Positions 8,307 through 17,297 of a DNA stretch of 64,000 bases are shown here, in pieces. Origin of the DNA: Chitinophagaceae bacterium UBA1931 (GTDB taxonomy: Bacteria > Bacteroidota > Bacteroidia > Chitinophagales > Chitinophagaceae); contig DDFJ01000001.1 of NCBI GenBank assembly GCA_002337125.1, positions 1,079,597-1,143,596 of the forward strand, in the 5' to 3' direction. Numbering within the stretch: the stretch's first letter is position 1; the number at the start of each line of letters is the position of its first letter. Both the position numbers and the translations under genes were made by a program. The notes below the pieces were generated by a model. That model had not been told where the DNA came from, ran no database searches, and saw only the letters and a list, made by a program, of their open reading frames with translations.

Positions 8307-9650
8307 TTATTTTCCCGCTTCAACAGTTGCTGCACCTGTAAGCGGTACAGTAATAGCTGGCTTATTTAGCTCCAGCACCAGCACATTGCTGATTGTATTT
8401 GCCGGGTTTAGATTTAATGTAACAGAGTAGCTTGTTTGTGAATCTTTAAACGTAACCGATCCTCCGTTAATGAAATAAGCTTTCAGCACTTTAACTCCGG
8501 GAAGTGCGGGCAATTGCAGTTCCTTTACAGATGTATCAAGGATGTGCACATACACCTTATTGCCTTTTCGTGTTGCAGTATAAACATTAGTGGGATAGTA
8601 TGGTCCACCGTTTGTTCCGTAAATACTTTCACCAAAAATATTCAGCCAGTTGCCCATTTGTTTCAGCAAATAAACCTGGCGTTGTTCAAGACGCCCATCA
8701 GCCATGGGCCCGACGTTGAATAAAAGATTGCCATTGCCCGAAGCTGTTTTAATGAGCGTATGCACACATTGTTTTACATCTTTTAACTGGTCGTTTGGTT
8801 TCCACGACCACTGTGTACCAATGGTCATGCAGGTTTCCCAGGGAAAATCCATATTCAACTTACCAATCTTTTGTTCAGGTGTATCATAATCACCAATCAT
8901 TTTGCTGTAATCAACTTCTTTGTTATGCACAGCTGTCATTTCTTTACCCAACCTGTTGTTGATAATAACATCTTTGTTCAGCGATTTTACATAACGGTAA
9001 ATTTCTGCACCCATTTCATCTGTCCATGGACTCTCCCACTGTCCATCAAACCAGATCATATAAGGATTATACTTACTGATAATTTCCTTCAGTTCATTTT
9101 TTATAGTTGACATAAATGCATTCATATTCCCATCAGGCGAAACTCCTTTCCCATCGTTATGAATGGGATAGTTTGAATCGTGCCAATCGAGAATCGTAAA
9201 GTACATGCAAAACTTAACACCATTTTTTTTACAGGCGTTGGCAAGCTGTGCAATAATATCTTTTTTATAAGGTGTTGCGCTGATATTATAATTACTGTAG
9301 GCTGTTGGCCAAAGACAGAACCCATCGTGATGCTTGGATGTAATAGTTAAATATTTCATACCGGCATCTTTCGCAGTACGTACCCACGCATCAGCATCAA
9401 ACAAAACGGGGTTAAACTCTTTATACAACTGGTCGTAATCATTTGTTGCTACCTGGTGACCTCTTGACCATCCGATTTCAGTACCACGTAAACTTACAGG
9501 CCCCCAGTGAATAAACATGCCGAAACGCATGTTCATAAACTCCTGCATTTTTTCTTTTGAAGTTGATGTTACAGTTGTGTTTTGTGCAAACGAAAAATGA
9601 ATGTCAAAGAAGAACACCAAAAGACAGGTAACAAATGAAAACCGGCGCAT
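8307..9650 (-). CDS. alpha-L-fucosidase, GH29
   Basis: A 447-residue exported enzyme with a signal peptide ending in SFAQ. It removes terminal alpha-L-fucose from glycans. Family marks are MRFGMFIHWG (41-50), TSKHHDGF (104-111) and the nucleophile motif IWFDGQW with Asp202. The length matches a GH29 catalytic domain plus a short C-terminal beta domain (about 350-447). A terminator-like hairpin lies between it and the DUF1080 gene upstream, so it probably has its own promoter in 9651-9714. It is the downstream end of the glycan block. Confidence 0.92.
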   Translation of the reverse strand: MRRFSFVTCLLVFFFDIHFSFAQNTTVTSTSKEKMQEFMNMRFGMFIHWGPVSLRGTEIGWSRGHQVATNDYDQLYKEFNPVLFDADAWVRTAKDAGMKYLTITSKHHDGFCLWPTAYSNYNISATPYKKDIIAQLANACKKNGVKFCMYFTILDWHDSNYPIHNDGKGVSPDGNMNAFMSTIKNELKEIISKYNPYMIWFDGQWESPWTDEMGAEIYRYVKSLNKDVIINNRLGKEMTAVHNKEVDYSKMIGDYDTPEQKIGKLNMDFPWETCMTIGTQWSWKPNDQLKDVKQCVHTLIKTASGNGNLLFNVGPMADGRLEQRQVYLLKQMGNWLNIFGESIYGTNGGPYYPTNVYTATRKGNKVYVHILDTSVKELQLPALPGVKVLKAYFINGGSVTFKDSQTSYSVTLNLNPANTISNVLVLELNKPAITVPLTGAATVEAGK

Positions 9651-9714
9651 AATTGTATGAATTAACGTTTGAATGAATGAGAAGAGAAGTGAGTTTGTAT
9701 TTTCATAGCAGTAT

Positions 9715-9785
9715 AAAAAAGGGTTGTGAACCTGAATACACTATTTATAACAATTACAAACAGCTGCACTAAGGTTGACAACCCT
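9715..9785 (-). terminator. inverted repeat with U-tract, likely terminator for the long glycan operon
   Basis: Arms 9720-9733 and 9772-9785 pair over 14 bases with one mismatch around a 38-base loop. On the minus strand the second arm is followed by six T residues (plus-strand A-run 9715-9720). It lies 3' of the DUF1080 gene and separates it from GH29. The long loop makes it weaker than a classic terminator; an operator role is the alternative. Confidence 0.6.
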
Positions 9786-9807
9786 GAACACTTTCAAAGA
9801 AGAAAAC

Positions 9808-10527
9808 TTATAATTTCCTCAGCTTAATATTTTTAAACCATACCCCACTTCCGTGATCCTGCAGACAGATGGCTCCTTTCTTTGCAATACCATAACCGGG
9901 CGCATCTTTCCATTTACCTTCTGCTTTGCGTTTGTACCAGTCAGGTGTCCATGCTTCAAACTCAACAATCTTAATACCATTGAGCCAGTATTCACGGTGT
10001 GCACCTTTTACCACAATGCGGCTTAAGTTATATTCACCAATTGCTTTTGTTGGATGAGAACTTGCATTATACATTGCATAATCCGATCCTGTTTTCTGCC
10101 ACTCTTCCAGCTTTTCAGGAAAACCAATATCATCAATAAGCTGGTATTCCGGTCCGCTGAGATAAGGAGCATCATACTGTTCTGTAACATGATACATGAT
10201 GCCGCTGTTACCGGCTTTGGAAATTTTCCATTCAATGCTTAGTTCAAAATCCTGGAATGTTTCAACAGTCATAATGTCACTGCGCAGATCGCTCTTATCT
10301 GTTTCACTTCCCTTGCAATACAGTTCACCGTTTTTAGCAGCCCAGCAATCGGCATTTTTGTTTTTATACATTTTCCATCCGTTGAGGGTTTTACCATCAA
10401 AGAGTAACTTCCAGCCTTCTTTCTTTTCTTTTGGCGTGAGTGTGTTATCTTTTTGCTTCTGGTAAAAAGAAAAAAGCAATGTGCTTACAGCAACAAGCAT
10501 CAATAAAAAAATCTGTTTGTATTTCAT
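9808..10527 (-). CDS. exported DUF1080 protein (3-keto-disaccharide hydrolase family)
   Basis: A 239-residue exported protein: signal peptide about 1-22, then one DUF1080 (PF06439) jelly-roll domain from about residue 34 to the end. It opens with WKLLFDGKTLNGWKM and includes WKISKAGNSGIMYHV (about 115-130) and the closing VWFKNIKLRKL. Members of this family are associated with hydrolysis or elimination of 3-keto-glycosides formed by Gfo/Idh/MocA dehydrogenases. The gene immediately upstream (20 bases) is such a dehydrogenase, which supports a two-step oxidative cleavage role. Activity on a particular sugar is inference. Confidence 0.85.
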   Translation of the reverse strand: MKYKQIFLLMLVAVSTLLFSFYQKQKDNTLTPKEKKEGWKLLFDGKTLNGWKMYKNKNADCWAAKNGELYCKGSETDKSDLRSDIMTVETFQDFELSIEWKISKAGNSGIMYHVTEQYDAPYLSGPEYQLIDDIGFPEKLEEWQKTGSDYAMYNASSHPTKAIGEYNLSRIVVKGAHREYWLNGIKIVEFEAWTPDWYKRKAEGKWKDAPGYGIAKKGAICLQDHGSGVWFKNIKLRKL

Positions 10528-10546
10528 TTTTGAGATTTTAAATTAA

Positions 10547-11902
10547 TTAAGAAACAACTTTCAGTTTTACAGGATCCCATTTAACAGCTTTGTCTGCAAA
10601 ATAACTGTCGTTACATAACAAAGCAGGAGCAGCTGCACGGTAACCAAACAATGCATCTTCAGCTACAGTCTTCTTTTCACGGATAGCTGTAAAGAAGTTA
10701 TTGAAGTGATCATAATGTGCGCCTTTGTAACCATCTTCTGCTTTGAATACAGTTGTATCGGGCGGCACCATGTGTTTACGTTCATACACATATTTCTGAT
10801 CTTTCAGTTTGGTTGAAAGTAATGGATCATCCGTTGCAGCATAAGCTTTGTTACGGGTAAGTGTAACTTTATCCCACTCAACATTCATGCTGCCTTCGTT
10901 ACCTACAAGACGTAAATAAGTACTGTCAGCTGTACCATCAACAAAATTCACACGAAGTGATAAATTGAAATCTGGATGTTCAGGTGTTTCAGCATAATCA
11001 AACATACCCATCAGGATATCGGGAACTTCACGACCATCTTTCCAGTAACGGAGTCCGCCCATTGCCATAATCTTTTCCGGGCCTTTTGAATTGGTGATGA
11101 AATGCAGACTTGAAAACAGGTGAACAAACAAATCGCCAGATACACCAGTACCATAATCTTTATAACAACGCCACCTGAAAAAACGTTTGGGATCATACGG
11201 ACGATCAGGATATTTATTTAAGAAACGTTTCCAGTCAACCGTATTTAAATTTCCATCAGCAGGAATATCATATTGCCAGGCACCACCTGGAGAGTTGCGT
11301 GCCCAGAAACCTTCTGCGTAATTCAGTTTTCCAATTGCACCTGCAGCCAGCAGTTCTTTTGCTTTTTCATTTCCCAATGAACTCATACCCTGGCTTCCTA
11401 CCTGGAATACAACTTTGTTTTTGTTCTGTGCATCAATCACTGCATTGCCTTCAGTAATATCATGTACCATTGGTTTTTCGCAATACACAGATTTACCGGC
11501 ATTCATGGCATCAACAGAAATATCTTTATGCCAGTGATCGGGTGTAGCCACAATCACCGCATCAATATCTTTTCTGTTCAGTATTTCACGGTAATCTCTT
11601 GTGGTGAAAATATCATTACCATATTTCTGTTTGGCAGCTGCTAATCGTCCATCATACAAATCGCAGGCAGCAACAAGTTTAACGCCTGGAACTGTAATGG
11701 CAGTATTGGCATCAGCCATACCCATACCTCCTGCCCCAATCAAAGCAATCTGTAATGTATCATTTACACTACGGGATTTTGAACGGTTGATTTTTTCTGT
11801 TTTTACCGTTGAAGCATTTAAAGCTTCCGGCAATAGTGCAGCACCAATTACGCCAGTACTCAGTTTCTGAATGAATTTCCGGCGGGATGAATGTTTACTC
11901 AT
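10547..11902 (-). CDS. Tat-exported Gfo/Idh/MocA-family oxidoreductase
   Basis: A 451-residue NAD(P)-dependent dehydrogenase with a twin-arginine leader (SSRRKFIQ at 5-12). The Rossmann motif is GAGGMG at 56-61 and the catalytic-lysine motif is E142-K143-P144. The C-terminal alpha/beta domain follows from about 165. Tat export implies it folds with its nucleotide in the cytoplasm and works in the periplasm. With the DUF1080 gene 20 bases downstream it forms a plausible C3-oxidation/cleavage pair for glycosides. GH109 (alpha-N-acetylgalactosaminidase) shares this fold, but I saw no GH109-specific motif. Confidence 0.85.
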   Translation of the reverse strand: MSKHSSRRKFIQKLSTGVIGAALLPEALNASTVKTEKINRSKSRSVNDTLQIALIGAGGMGMADANTAITVPGVKLVAACDLYDGRLAAAKQKYGNDIFTTRDYREILNRKDIDAVIVATPDHWHKDISVDAMNAGKSVYCEKPMVHDITEGNAVIDAQNKNKVVFQVGSQGMSSLGNEKAKELLAAGAIGKLNYAEGFWARNSPGGAWQYDIPADGNLNTVDWKRFLNKYPDRPYDPKRFFRWRCYKDYGTGVSGDLFVHLFSSLHFITNSKGPEKIMAMGGLRYWKDGREVPDILMGMFDYAETPEHPDFNLSLRVNFVDGTADSTYLRLVGNEGSMNVEWDKVTLTRNKAYAATDDPLLSTKLKDQKYVYERKHMVPPDTTVFKAEDGYKGAHYDHFNNFFTAIREKKTVAEDALFGYRAAAPALLCNDSYFADKAVKWDPVKLKVVS

Positions 11903-12011
11903 GTTAATCTTTTAGAATTTCAGAGATGTGTTGTTTAATCAATAATGTGAATGCCATTTAAATCAATCTCTTAAAATTACGTATTTCAGTTAATGTGAAA
12001 AAAGCTTTCTG

Positions 12012-14696
12012 CTACTTTACTTCAATTACTGTACGCAACCTTGCATCTACACTTGAACTGCCGATGGTAATACGAAAAGTACCGGGCTCAATCACTTCTT
12101 TCATTTCCTTATTATACATCTTCAGCAGATCGGGTGTAACTATAAATTCAACTGTTTTTACTTCACCGGGCTGCAGATCTACACGCTGAAAACCTTTGAG
12201 TTCACGGATAGGACGTGCAACAGATGCCAGTTCATCCCTGATATACAGCTGCACCACCTCACCGGCTTTGTACTTTCCTGTATTTTTTATTTCAAATTTA
12301 AGTTTTACGGTTTCGCCGGCTTTGATTTCCGGATGATCGACCTGCAGGTTACTGTATTCAAAACTGCTGTAACTTAAACCAAAACCAAAAGGAAACAATG
12401 GTTGTCCTGTTAAGTTTGTATAATCATCTCCCCTGCCTGTTGGTTTATGATTATACACTAACGGTAACTGTGCTTCAACTACCGGAAAAGTTACAGGCAA
12501 TTTGCCCGATGGCGATTCATCTCCAAACAATACATCCGCAACAGCCGTGCCACCTGCATCGCCGGGATACCATACATCAAGTACAGCAGGAATTTTATCT
12601 AACCAGTTGTTCATGGTAATGGCACTGCCGCCAACAAGTAATACCACAACAGGTTTGCCTGTTGCTGCAATACGTTGAATCAATTCTTCCTGCTTACCGG
12701 GTAAAGAAAGAATTGCACGGTCGTTAAATTCACCTTCATCAATACCTGCAACAACAACAGCTACATCACTGTTCTTTGCAAGTGTTACTGCTTCATTTAT
12801 TTTTTGTTCGCTGCTGTCTTTCACTCCTACATTCCAGATTAAACGCAGGAATGCATTACCGGCAGGTTCAAAATATTCAAGCCGCAGATCGTACGACTTT
12901 CCTTTTTCAAAATAATAATCGCTGAGTCTTGTTGAGTACGATTGCTTTTTCCAGTTATCAATAATGAGTTTGTTGTTGATGTATAACCTGTAACCATCAT
13001 TCCCATCAATACCGATTTTATAATTTCCTGTAACGGGTGATTGCAGCTGAGTAGTAAACCTTGCTGAAAAGAAATCGTAATTGATTTTTTCCGGATCAGG
13101 TGAAAACAATGTCCATTGAAAACGGATGGCATTATCTATTCGTTCAACAACAGGTTTTCCTTCAAGTGTTACATTGTTGAAGTATTCGCTGTGTACACCT
13201 TTTACTTGCTTTCCGTCTTTGGTTGTTGATAAATTTTGTGATGGAACAATTGTCCATGTTTTGTGTTCACGTCCGGGGCCGGGTGCATACACAATCTGTG
13301 CATTGTTTGCTTTTGTTTTAATTCCGTCAATAATAGAAACCTTAACATTACCCGGGCCACTGTAACCACCTAATCTTGCTTCCACAGCATCCGTACCAAT
13401 CACTGCAATTTTTTTGTATGATGTTTTTAATGGCAGCAATGGTTGCTGAGTTGTTTTGAACGGTTCATTCTTCAGCAACACAAAAGATTTAATTGCTGCA
13501 ATGCGTGCCAGTTCATGATTACCAGCTGAAGTCCACACACCAGCATCTTCAGCTTTTGCATAAGGATGTTCAAACAAACCCAGTTCAAACTTTATACGCA
13601 GAACTCTTGCAACTGCAGTGTCTATTACAGCCTGGCTCATTGAACCGTCAAGAAAATGCGGATCGAATAATGTATGATGATCATAAGCTGTTTGAAAAAT
13701 AACATCGAGTCCGTTTTCAACTGCTACTTTTCCTGATTCAGGATAATCCTTTGTGGTGAAATGAAGCACATTGGCTCCACCTGTTGCACCTGCATCGGAA
13801 ATAACAAAACCTTTGAAGCCCCATTCTTTGCGGAGTTTATCATTCAGCAACCAGCTGTTCGCTGTGCAAGGCGTACCATCCAATGAATTGTAAGCCGTCA
13901 TCACACTTCTTGCACCAGCTTTGCTGATGATTTCTTTGAAAGGGACAAAGTAGGTTTCTTCCAGCAGGCGTTCATCATAATGAATAGGATAACTGTCCCT
14001 TCCACCTTCGCCATGATTCACGATTAAATGCTTGGCAGTAGTGATCACTCCCCTGTCTTCGAATGCTTTTACATAAGCCACACCCATTGCTGCAGACAGA
14101 AAAGGATCTTCACCATAGGTTTCTTCCACTCTTCCCCAACGCACATCCGTTGCAAGATTAATAACGGGAGAAAGTATCTGCCTGATGCCTCTTGCTTTTG
14201 TTTCCATGGCAATGGCAGCAGCAACTTTATTCATCAATACAGTATCCCATGTTGATGCTAATGCAATAGATTGAGGAAAAGATGTTGCTTCAAAACGCAC
14301 AAGCCCATGCAATGATTCATCAAATGCAATTATAGGAATGCCGAGTCTTGTTTGCTCTACAAAGTATTTTTGGATGGCGTTGATCTTTTCTAAAGTTTGT
14401 GCACCTGTTTGTCCGGCTTTATAGTTGAGTATTTGTGCTGCGGCTCCATGTTGTTGCTGAACCGTGTTTACCTGGAATCCAAAAATGCCGTTTTTGTATT
14501 GAGCGGGATTGTTGCCAAGATCACCGGGAATCATAAACAACTGCCAGAACTTTTCTTCCGGCGTCATACGGTTCAATAAATCCTGTACACGTACTTCAAT
14601 GGGAAGTTCAGGACGTTTATAATCCGGAACAGTTTGTGCAAACAACTGTGTTGATGCAAGACCAACAAATAAAACAACTAAATAAATTTTCTGCAT
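12012..14696 (-). CDS. GH3 beta-glycosidase with inserted PA14 domain
   Basis: An 894-residue exported enzyme with a signal peptide ending in LFAQ. Domains in order: GH3 N-terminal TIM barrel (about 30-370) with nucleophile Asp301 in FVISDAG; GH3 C-terminal alpha/beta domain split by a PA14 module at roughly 478-610 (HSEYFNN to RLIWNVG); fibronectin-III-like tail (about 790-890). It would release beta-linked glucose, xylose or similar residues from oligosaccharides; PA14 insertions shape the active-site rim and bind sugars in this family. It lies 30 bases downstream of the GH2 gene and 109 bases upstream of the Gfo/Idh gene, in the same transcriptional direction. Confidence 0.9.
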   Translation of the reverse strand: MQKIYLVVLFVGLASTQLFAQTVPDYKRPELPIEVRVQDLLNRMTPEEKFWQLFMIPGDLGNNPAQYKNGIFGFQVNTVQQQHGAAAQILNYKAGQTGAQTLEKINAIQKYFVEQTRLGIPIIAFDESLHGLVRFEATSFPQSIALASTWDTVLMNKVAAAIAMETKARGIRQILSPVINLATDVRWGRVEETYGEDPFLSAAMGVAYVKAFEDRGVITTAKHLIVNHGEGGRDSYPIHYDERLLEETYFVPFKEIISKAGARSVMTAYNSLDGTPCTANSWLLNDKLRKEWGFKGFVISDAGATGGANVLHFTTKDYPESGKVAVENGLDVIFQTAYDHHTLFDPHFLDGSMSQAVIDTAVARVLRIKFELGLFEHPYAKAEDAGVWTSAGNHELARIAAIKSFVLLKNEPFKTTQQPLLPLKTSYKKIAVIGTDAVEARLGGYSGPGNVKVSIIDGIKTKANNAQIVYAPGPGREHKTWTIVPSQNLSTTKDGKQVKGVHSEYFNNVTLEGKPVVERIDNAIRFQWTLFSPDPEKINYDFFSARFTTQLQSPVTGNYKIGIDGNDGYRLYINNKLIIDNWKKQSYSTRLSDYYFEKGKSYDLRLEYFEPAGNAFLRLIWNVGVKDSSEQKINEAVTLAKNSDVAVVVAGIDEGEFNDRAILSLPGKQEELIQRIAATGKPVVVLLVGGSAITMNNWLDKIPAVLDVWYPGDAGGTAVADVLFGDESPSGKLPVTFPVVEAQLPLVYNHKPTGRGDDYTNLTGQPLFPFGFGLSYSSFEYSNLQVDHPEIKAGETVKLKFEIKNTGKYKAGEVVQLYIRDELASVARPIRELKGFQRVDLQPGEVKTVEFIVTPDLLKMYNKEMKEVIEPGTFRITIGSSSVDARLRTVIEVK

Positions 14697-14725
14697 AGTG
14701 ATGGTTCAATTAAATCCGGCTCAAG

Positions 14726-17275
14726 TTATTTCGTTTCGATTAAAACAGTGGCAGCTTTTAATCCTTCGCTTTCTGCTTTAACAGTAATTTTTCCTTTCAT
14801 TCCTTTTTTTGCTTTCACAATCACAAGTATCATTCCATTGAACGCAGGTTTTACATTGCTCTGAAATGGAATAAAGCTTGTTGCATCAGCATTATCAGTA
14901 GCAACAAGTTCACCTGCTCCTTCAACAGAGAAGTGAATGGTTGGATGTGAGCGTGGAACAAGCAACCCATCTTTATCTGTAACTTTCACAGTAATAAAAC
15001 ATAAATCATCTTCACCTGCTTTGATCACAGGGCGGTCAGCACTCATTGTTAGTTGTGTCATTTTACCGGTTGTACGAACAACATCAGTAGCCCACTGCTT
15101 TCCGTTTTTGTAACAGATCACTTTCAGTTCGCCGGGTTGATATTTTACATCATTCCATTCTAACCTAAAATCTTTTCCTGCAATTTTGGATTTACGTCCA
15201 AGACTTTTGCCGTTTAAAAACAACTCAGCTTCATCGCCTGAAGTGTAAACATGCACAGGTGTGATGGAATCAATCCGTTCAGCCCAATTCCAATGAGGAA
15301 GAATATGTGCCATTGGCAAATCAGGACGCCAGTGTGATTGATAGAGATAGAAACGGTCCTTCTTAAATCCGGCAAGATCAATGATGCCGAAATAACTGCT
15401 TCTTGATGGCGGATTATTTTTGCGAATGAGTTCCAGTTGTTTTTCCAGTTCTGCTTTTTTGTTGGGATCGGTTCTGAAGTTAAGCAGGTTTGTTTCATCT
15501 GAATTATATGGTGTTGGTTCACCTAAATAATCAAAACCTGTCCACACATATTCACCAAGTAAATGCGGAAAACGAGCATTGGTTCTGAACTGATCATCAG
15601 GTGTGCAACCCCAATCAGGCTTTGTTTGATCGTAAGAAGATATCTGCCAGTTCTGGTAAGGATTTTTGCCAAAGAAATATTCGCCACGTGTAGTAACGCA
15701 TGAAGATGTTTCGCTTCCAATGGTTGGTTTGTTGGCATAACGGGGATCAGCATCCCATTTTGGTTGCTGGTTGAAAAAATAATTCACACCCATAATATCC
15801 ATGGCCATTGCTGCACCAGAACCTCGACCGCCATCAGGATCGTTATATCCGTTTGAAACAGGACGGGTAGGATCTTCACGATGAACAATATCAGAAAGAT
15901 GTTTGGTTAAAGCCACATCCTGCTGATCCATCACTTCATTACCAATTGACCAGATGAAAACAGAAGGATGATTCCTGTCACGATGTACTAATGCAGTTAA
16001 ATCTTTTTCATGCCATTCTGCAAAAATTTTATTGTAATCATTTTCACGCTTGCCGGTTTTCCAGGCATCAAATGCTTCATCCCACACAAGGAATCCCATT
16101 TTATCTGCAAGCTCCAGCAGTTCAGGAGCAGGTGGATTGTGTGATGTACGTAATGAATTACAACCCATCTCCTTCAGCATTTTCAACTGGCGTGTTAATG
16201 CACTAACGTTAAATGCTGCGCCAAGTGCACCAAGATCGTGATGGTTGCATGTACCTTGTATCGCTACACGTTTTCCGTTTAATAAAAATCCATTACGGGC
16301 AGTAAATTCAATCGTACGAATACCAAAGACTGAGTTGTATGTATCAATTATTTTTCCGTTAACAAGGATCTCTGTTTGAGCAACATACCTGTTGGGTGTT
16401 TCAAGATTCCAGCGTTTGGGTTTAATCACTGTTGCCTGTGATGATACGATTTTCTGCTCACCTGCATTCAAATCAACTGCTGCATCTTTTGCAACAGCAA
16501 CTTTAATTGTTGGTTTGTTCGATGCATCAAGTTCAAACAACGTTGTACGCACTGTTGCCTTAGCTGTTTGTTTTGATTGGTTATTGACAGTTACAGCAAT
16601 ATTTACCAATGCCTGCTGATCGGTAATTTGCGGAGTGGTAATGTATGTTCCCCAATGATCAACATGCACAGCATTTGTTTTTACTAACCAAACATGACGG
16701 TAAATACCTGCGCCGGGATACCAGCGTGAATCCCATTTTTCGGTATCAAGACGAACAGCTAAAACATTTTCTTTTCCGGGTTGAATAAATGCTGTTAAAT
16801 CCATACGGAACGAAGTATAACCGTAAGGCCATGTGCCCACATATTTTCCATTGAGCCAGATTTGTGCATAGGCCATTGCGCCGTCGAAATCAACAAAAAT
16901 CTGTTTACCTGCATCGGCAGCAGAAACAGTAAAATGTTTCCTGTACCAGCCAATTCCTTTCCAAGGCAGTTTGCCTGTTGCACCTTCCAGTTCAATTCGG
17001 AATGGCCCTGTTATTGCCCAGTCGTGTGGTAAATCTAATTTCTGCCATGCTGCATCATTTGCATTCATTGCTTCAAGACCTGAAGGTTCATCTTTTCTTG
17101 TACCATCGGGCTGCAGACCATAACGTGCAAAAAGCCATCCTTCATCAAATAAAACGGTATTCACCGAACCCATTCTTGCAATGGGTTTGTTTTGTGCTGA
17201 CAGGTTACTGAAACCCGTTACACTTACAATGAACAGAAGTAATAAATGCTTTAAATAAAAACGTTGCTGGTTCAT
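14726..17275 (-). CDS. GH2 beta-galactosidase-like enzyme with DUF4982-type tail
   Basis: An 849-residue exported GH2 enzyme with a signal peptide ending in LSAQ. Order: sugar-binding jelly roll (about 40-210), immunoglobulin-like domain (210-315), TIM barrel (about 320-640), then two beta-sandwich domains containing the DUF4982-like ELFLNGKSLG segment. Acid/base is Glu447 in SIGNEVMD and nucleophile Glu522 in TIGSETSS. This subgroup acts on beta-galactosides but also beta-glucuronides or beta-mannosides, so specificity is open. It lies 23 bases downstream of the GH38 gene, within the operon. Confidence 0.88.
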   Translation of the reverse strand: MNQQRFYLKHLLLLFIVSVTGFSNLSAQNKPIARMGSVNTVLFDEGWLFARYGLQPDGTRKDEPSGLEAMNANDAAWQKLDLPHDWAITGPFRIELEGATGKLPWKGIGWYRKHFTVSAADAGKQIFVDFDGAMAYAQIWLNGKYVGTWPYGYTSFRMDLTAFIQPGKENVLAVRLDTEKWDSRWYPGAGIYRHVWLVKTNAVHVDHWGTYITTPQITDQQALVNIAVTVNNQSKQTAKATVRTTLFELDASNKPTIKVAVAKDAAVDLNAGEQKIVSSQATVIKPKRWNLETPNRYVAQTEILVNGKIIDTYNSVFGIRTIEFTARNGFLLNGKRVAIQGTCNHHDLGALGAAFNVSALTRQLKMLKEMGCNSLRTSHNPPAPELLELADKMGFLVWDEAFDAWKTGKRENDYNKIFAEWHEKDLTALVHRDRNHPSVFIWSIGNEVMDQQDVALTKHLSDIVHREDPTRPVSNGYNDPDGGRGSGAAMAMDIMGVNYFFNQQPKWDADPRYANKPTIGSETSSCVTTRGEYFFGKNPYQNWQISSYDQTKPDWGCTPDDQFRTNARFPHLLGEYVWTGFDYLGEPTPYNSDETNLLNFRTDPNKKAELEKQLELIRKNNPPSRSSYFGIIDLAGFKKDRFYLYQSHWRPDLPMAHILPHWNWAERIDSITPVHVYTSGDEAELFLNGKSLGRKSKIAGKDFRLEWNDVKYQPGELKVICYKNGKQWATDVVRTTGKMTQLTMSADRPVIKAGEDDLCFITVKVTDKDGLLVPRSHPTIHFSVEGAGELVATDNADATSFIPFQSNVKPAFNGMILVIVKAKKGMKGKITVKAESEGLKAATVLIETK

Positions 17276-17297
17276 CTTATTGCTGTTTAATTAATTT

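Noticed and set aside
10547..11902. GH109 alpha-N-acetylgalactosaminidase
   Set aside because: The fold and Tat leader fit, but the motifs seen are those of ordinary Gfo/Idh/MocA dehydrogenases (EKP kept) and no GH109-specific sequence was visible.
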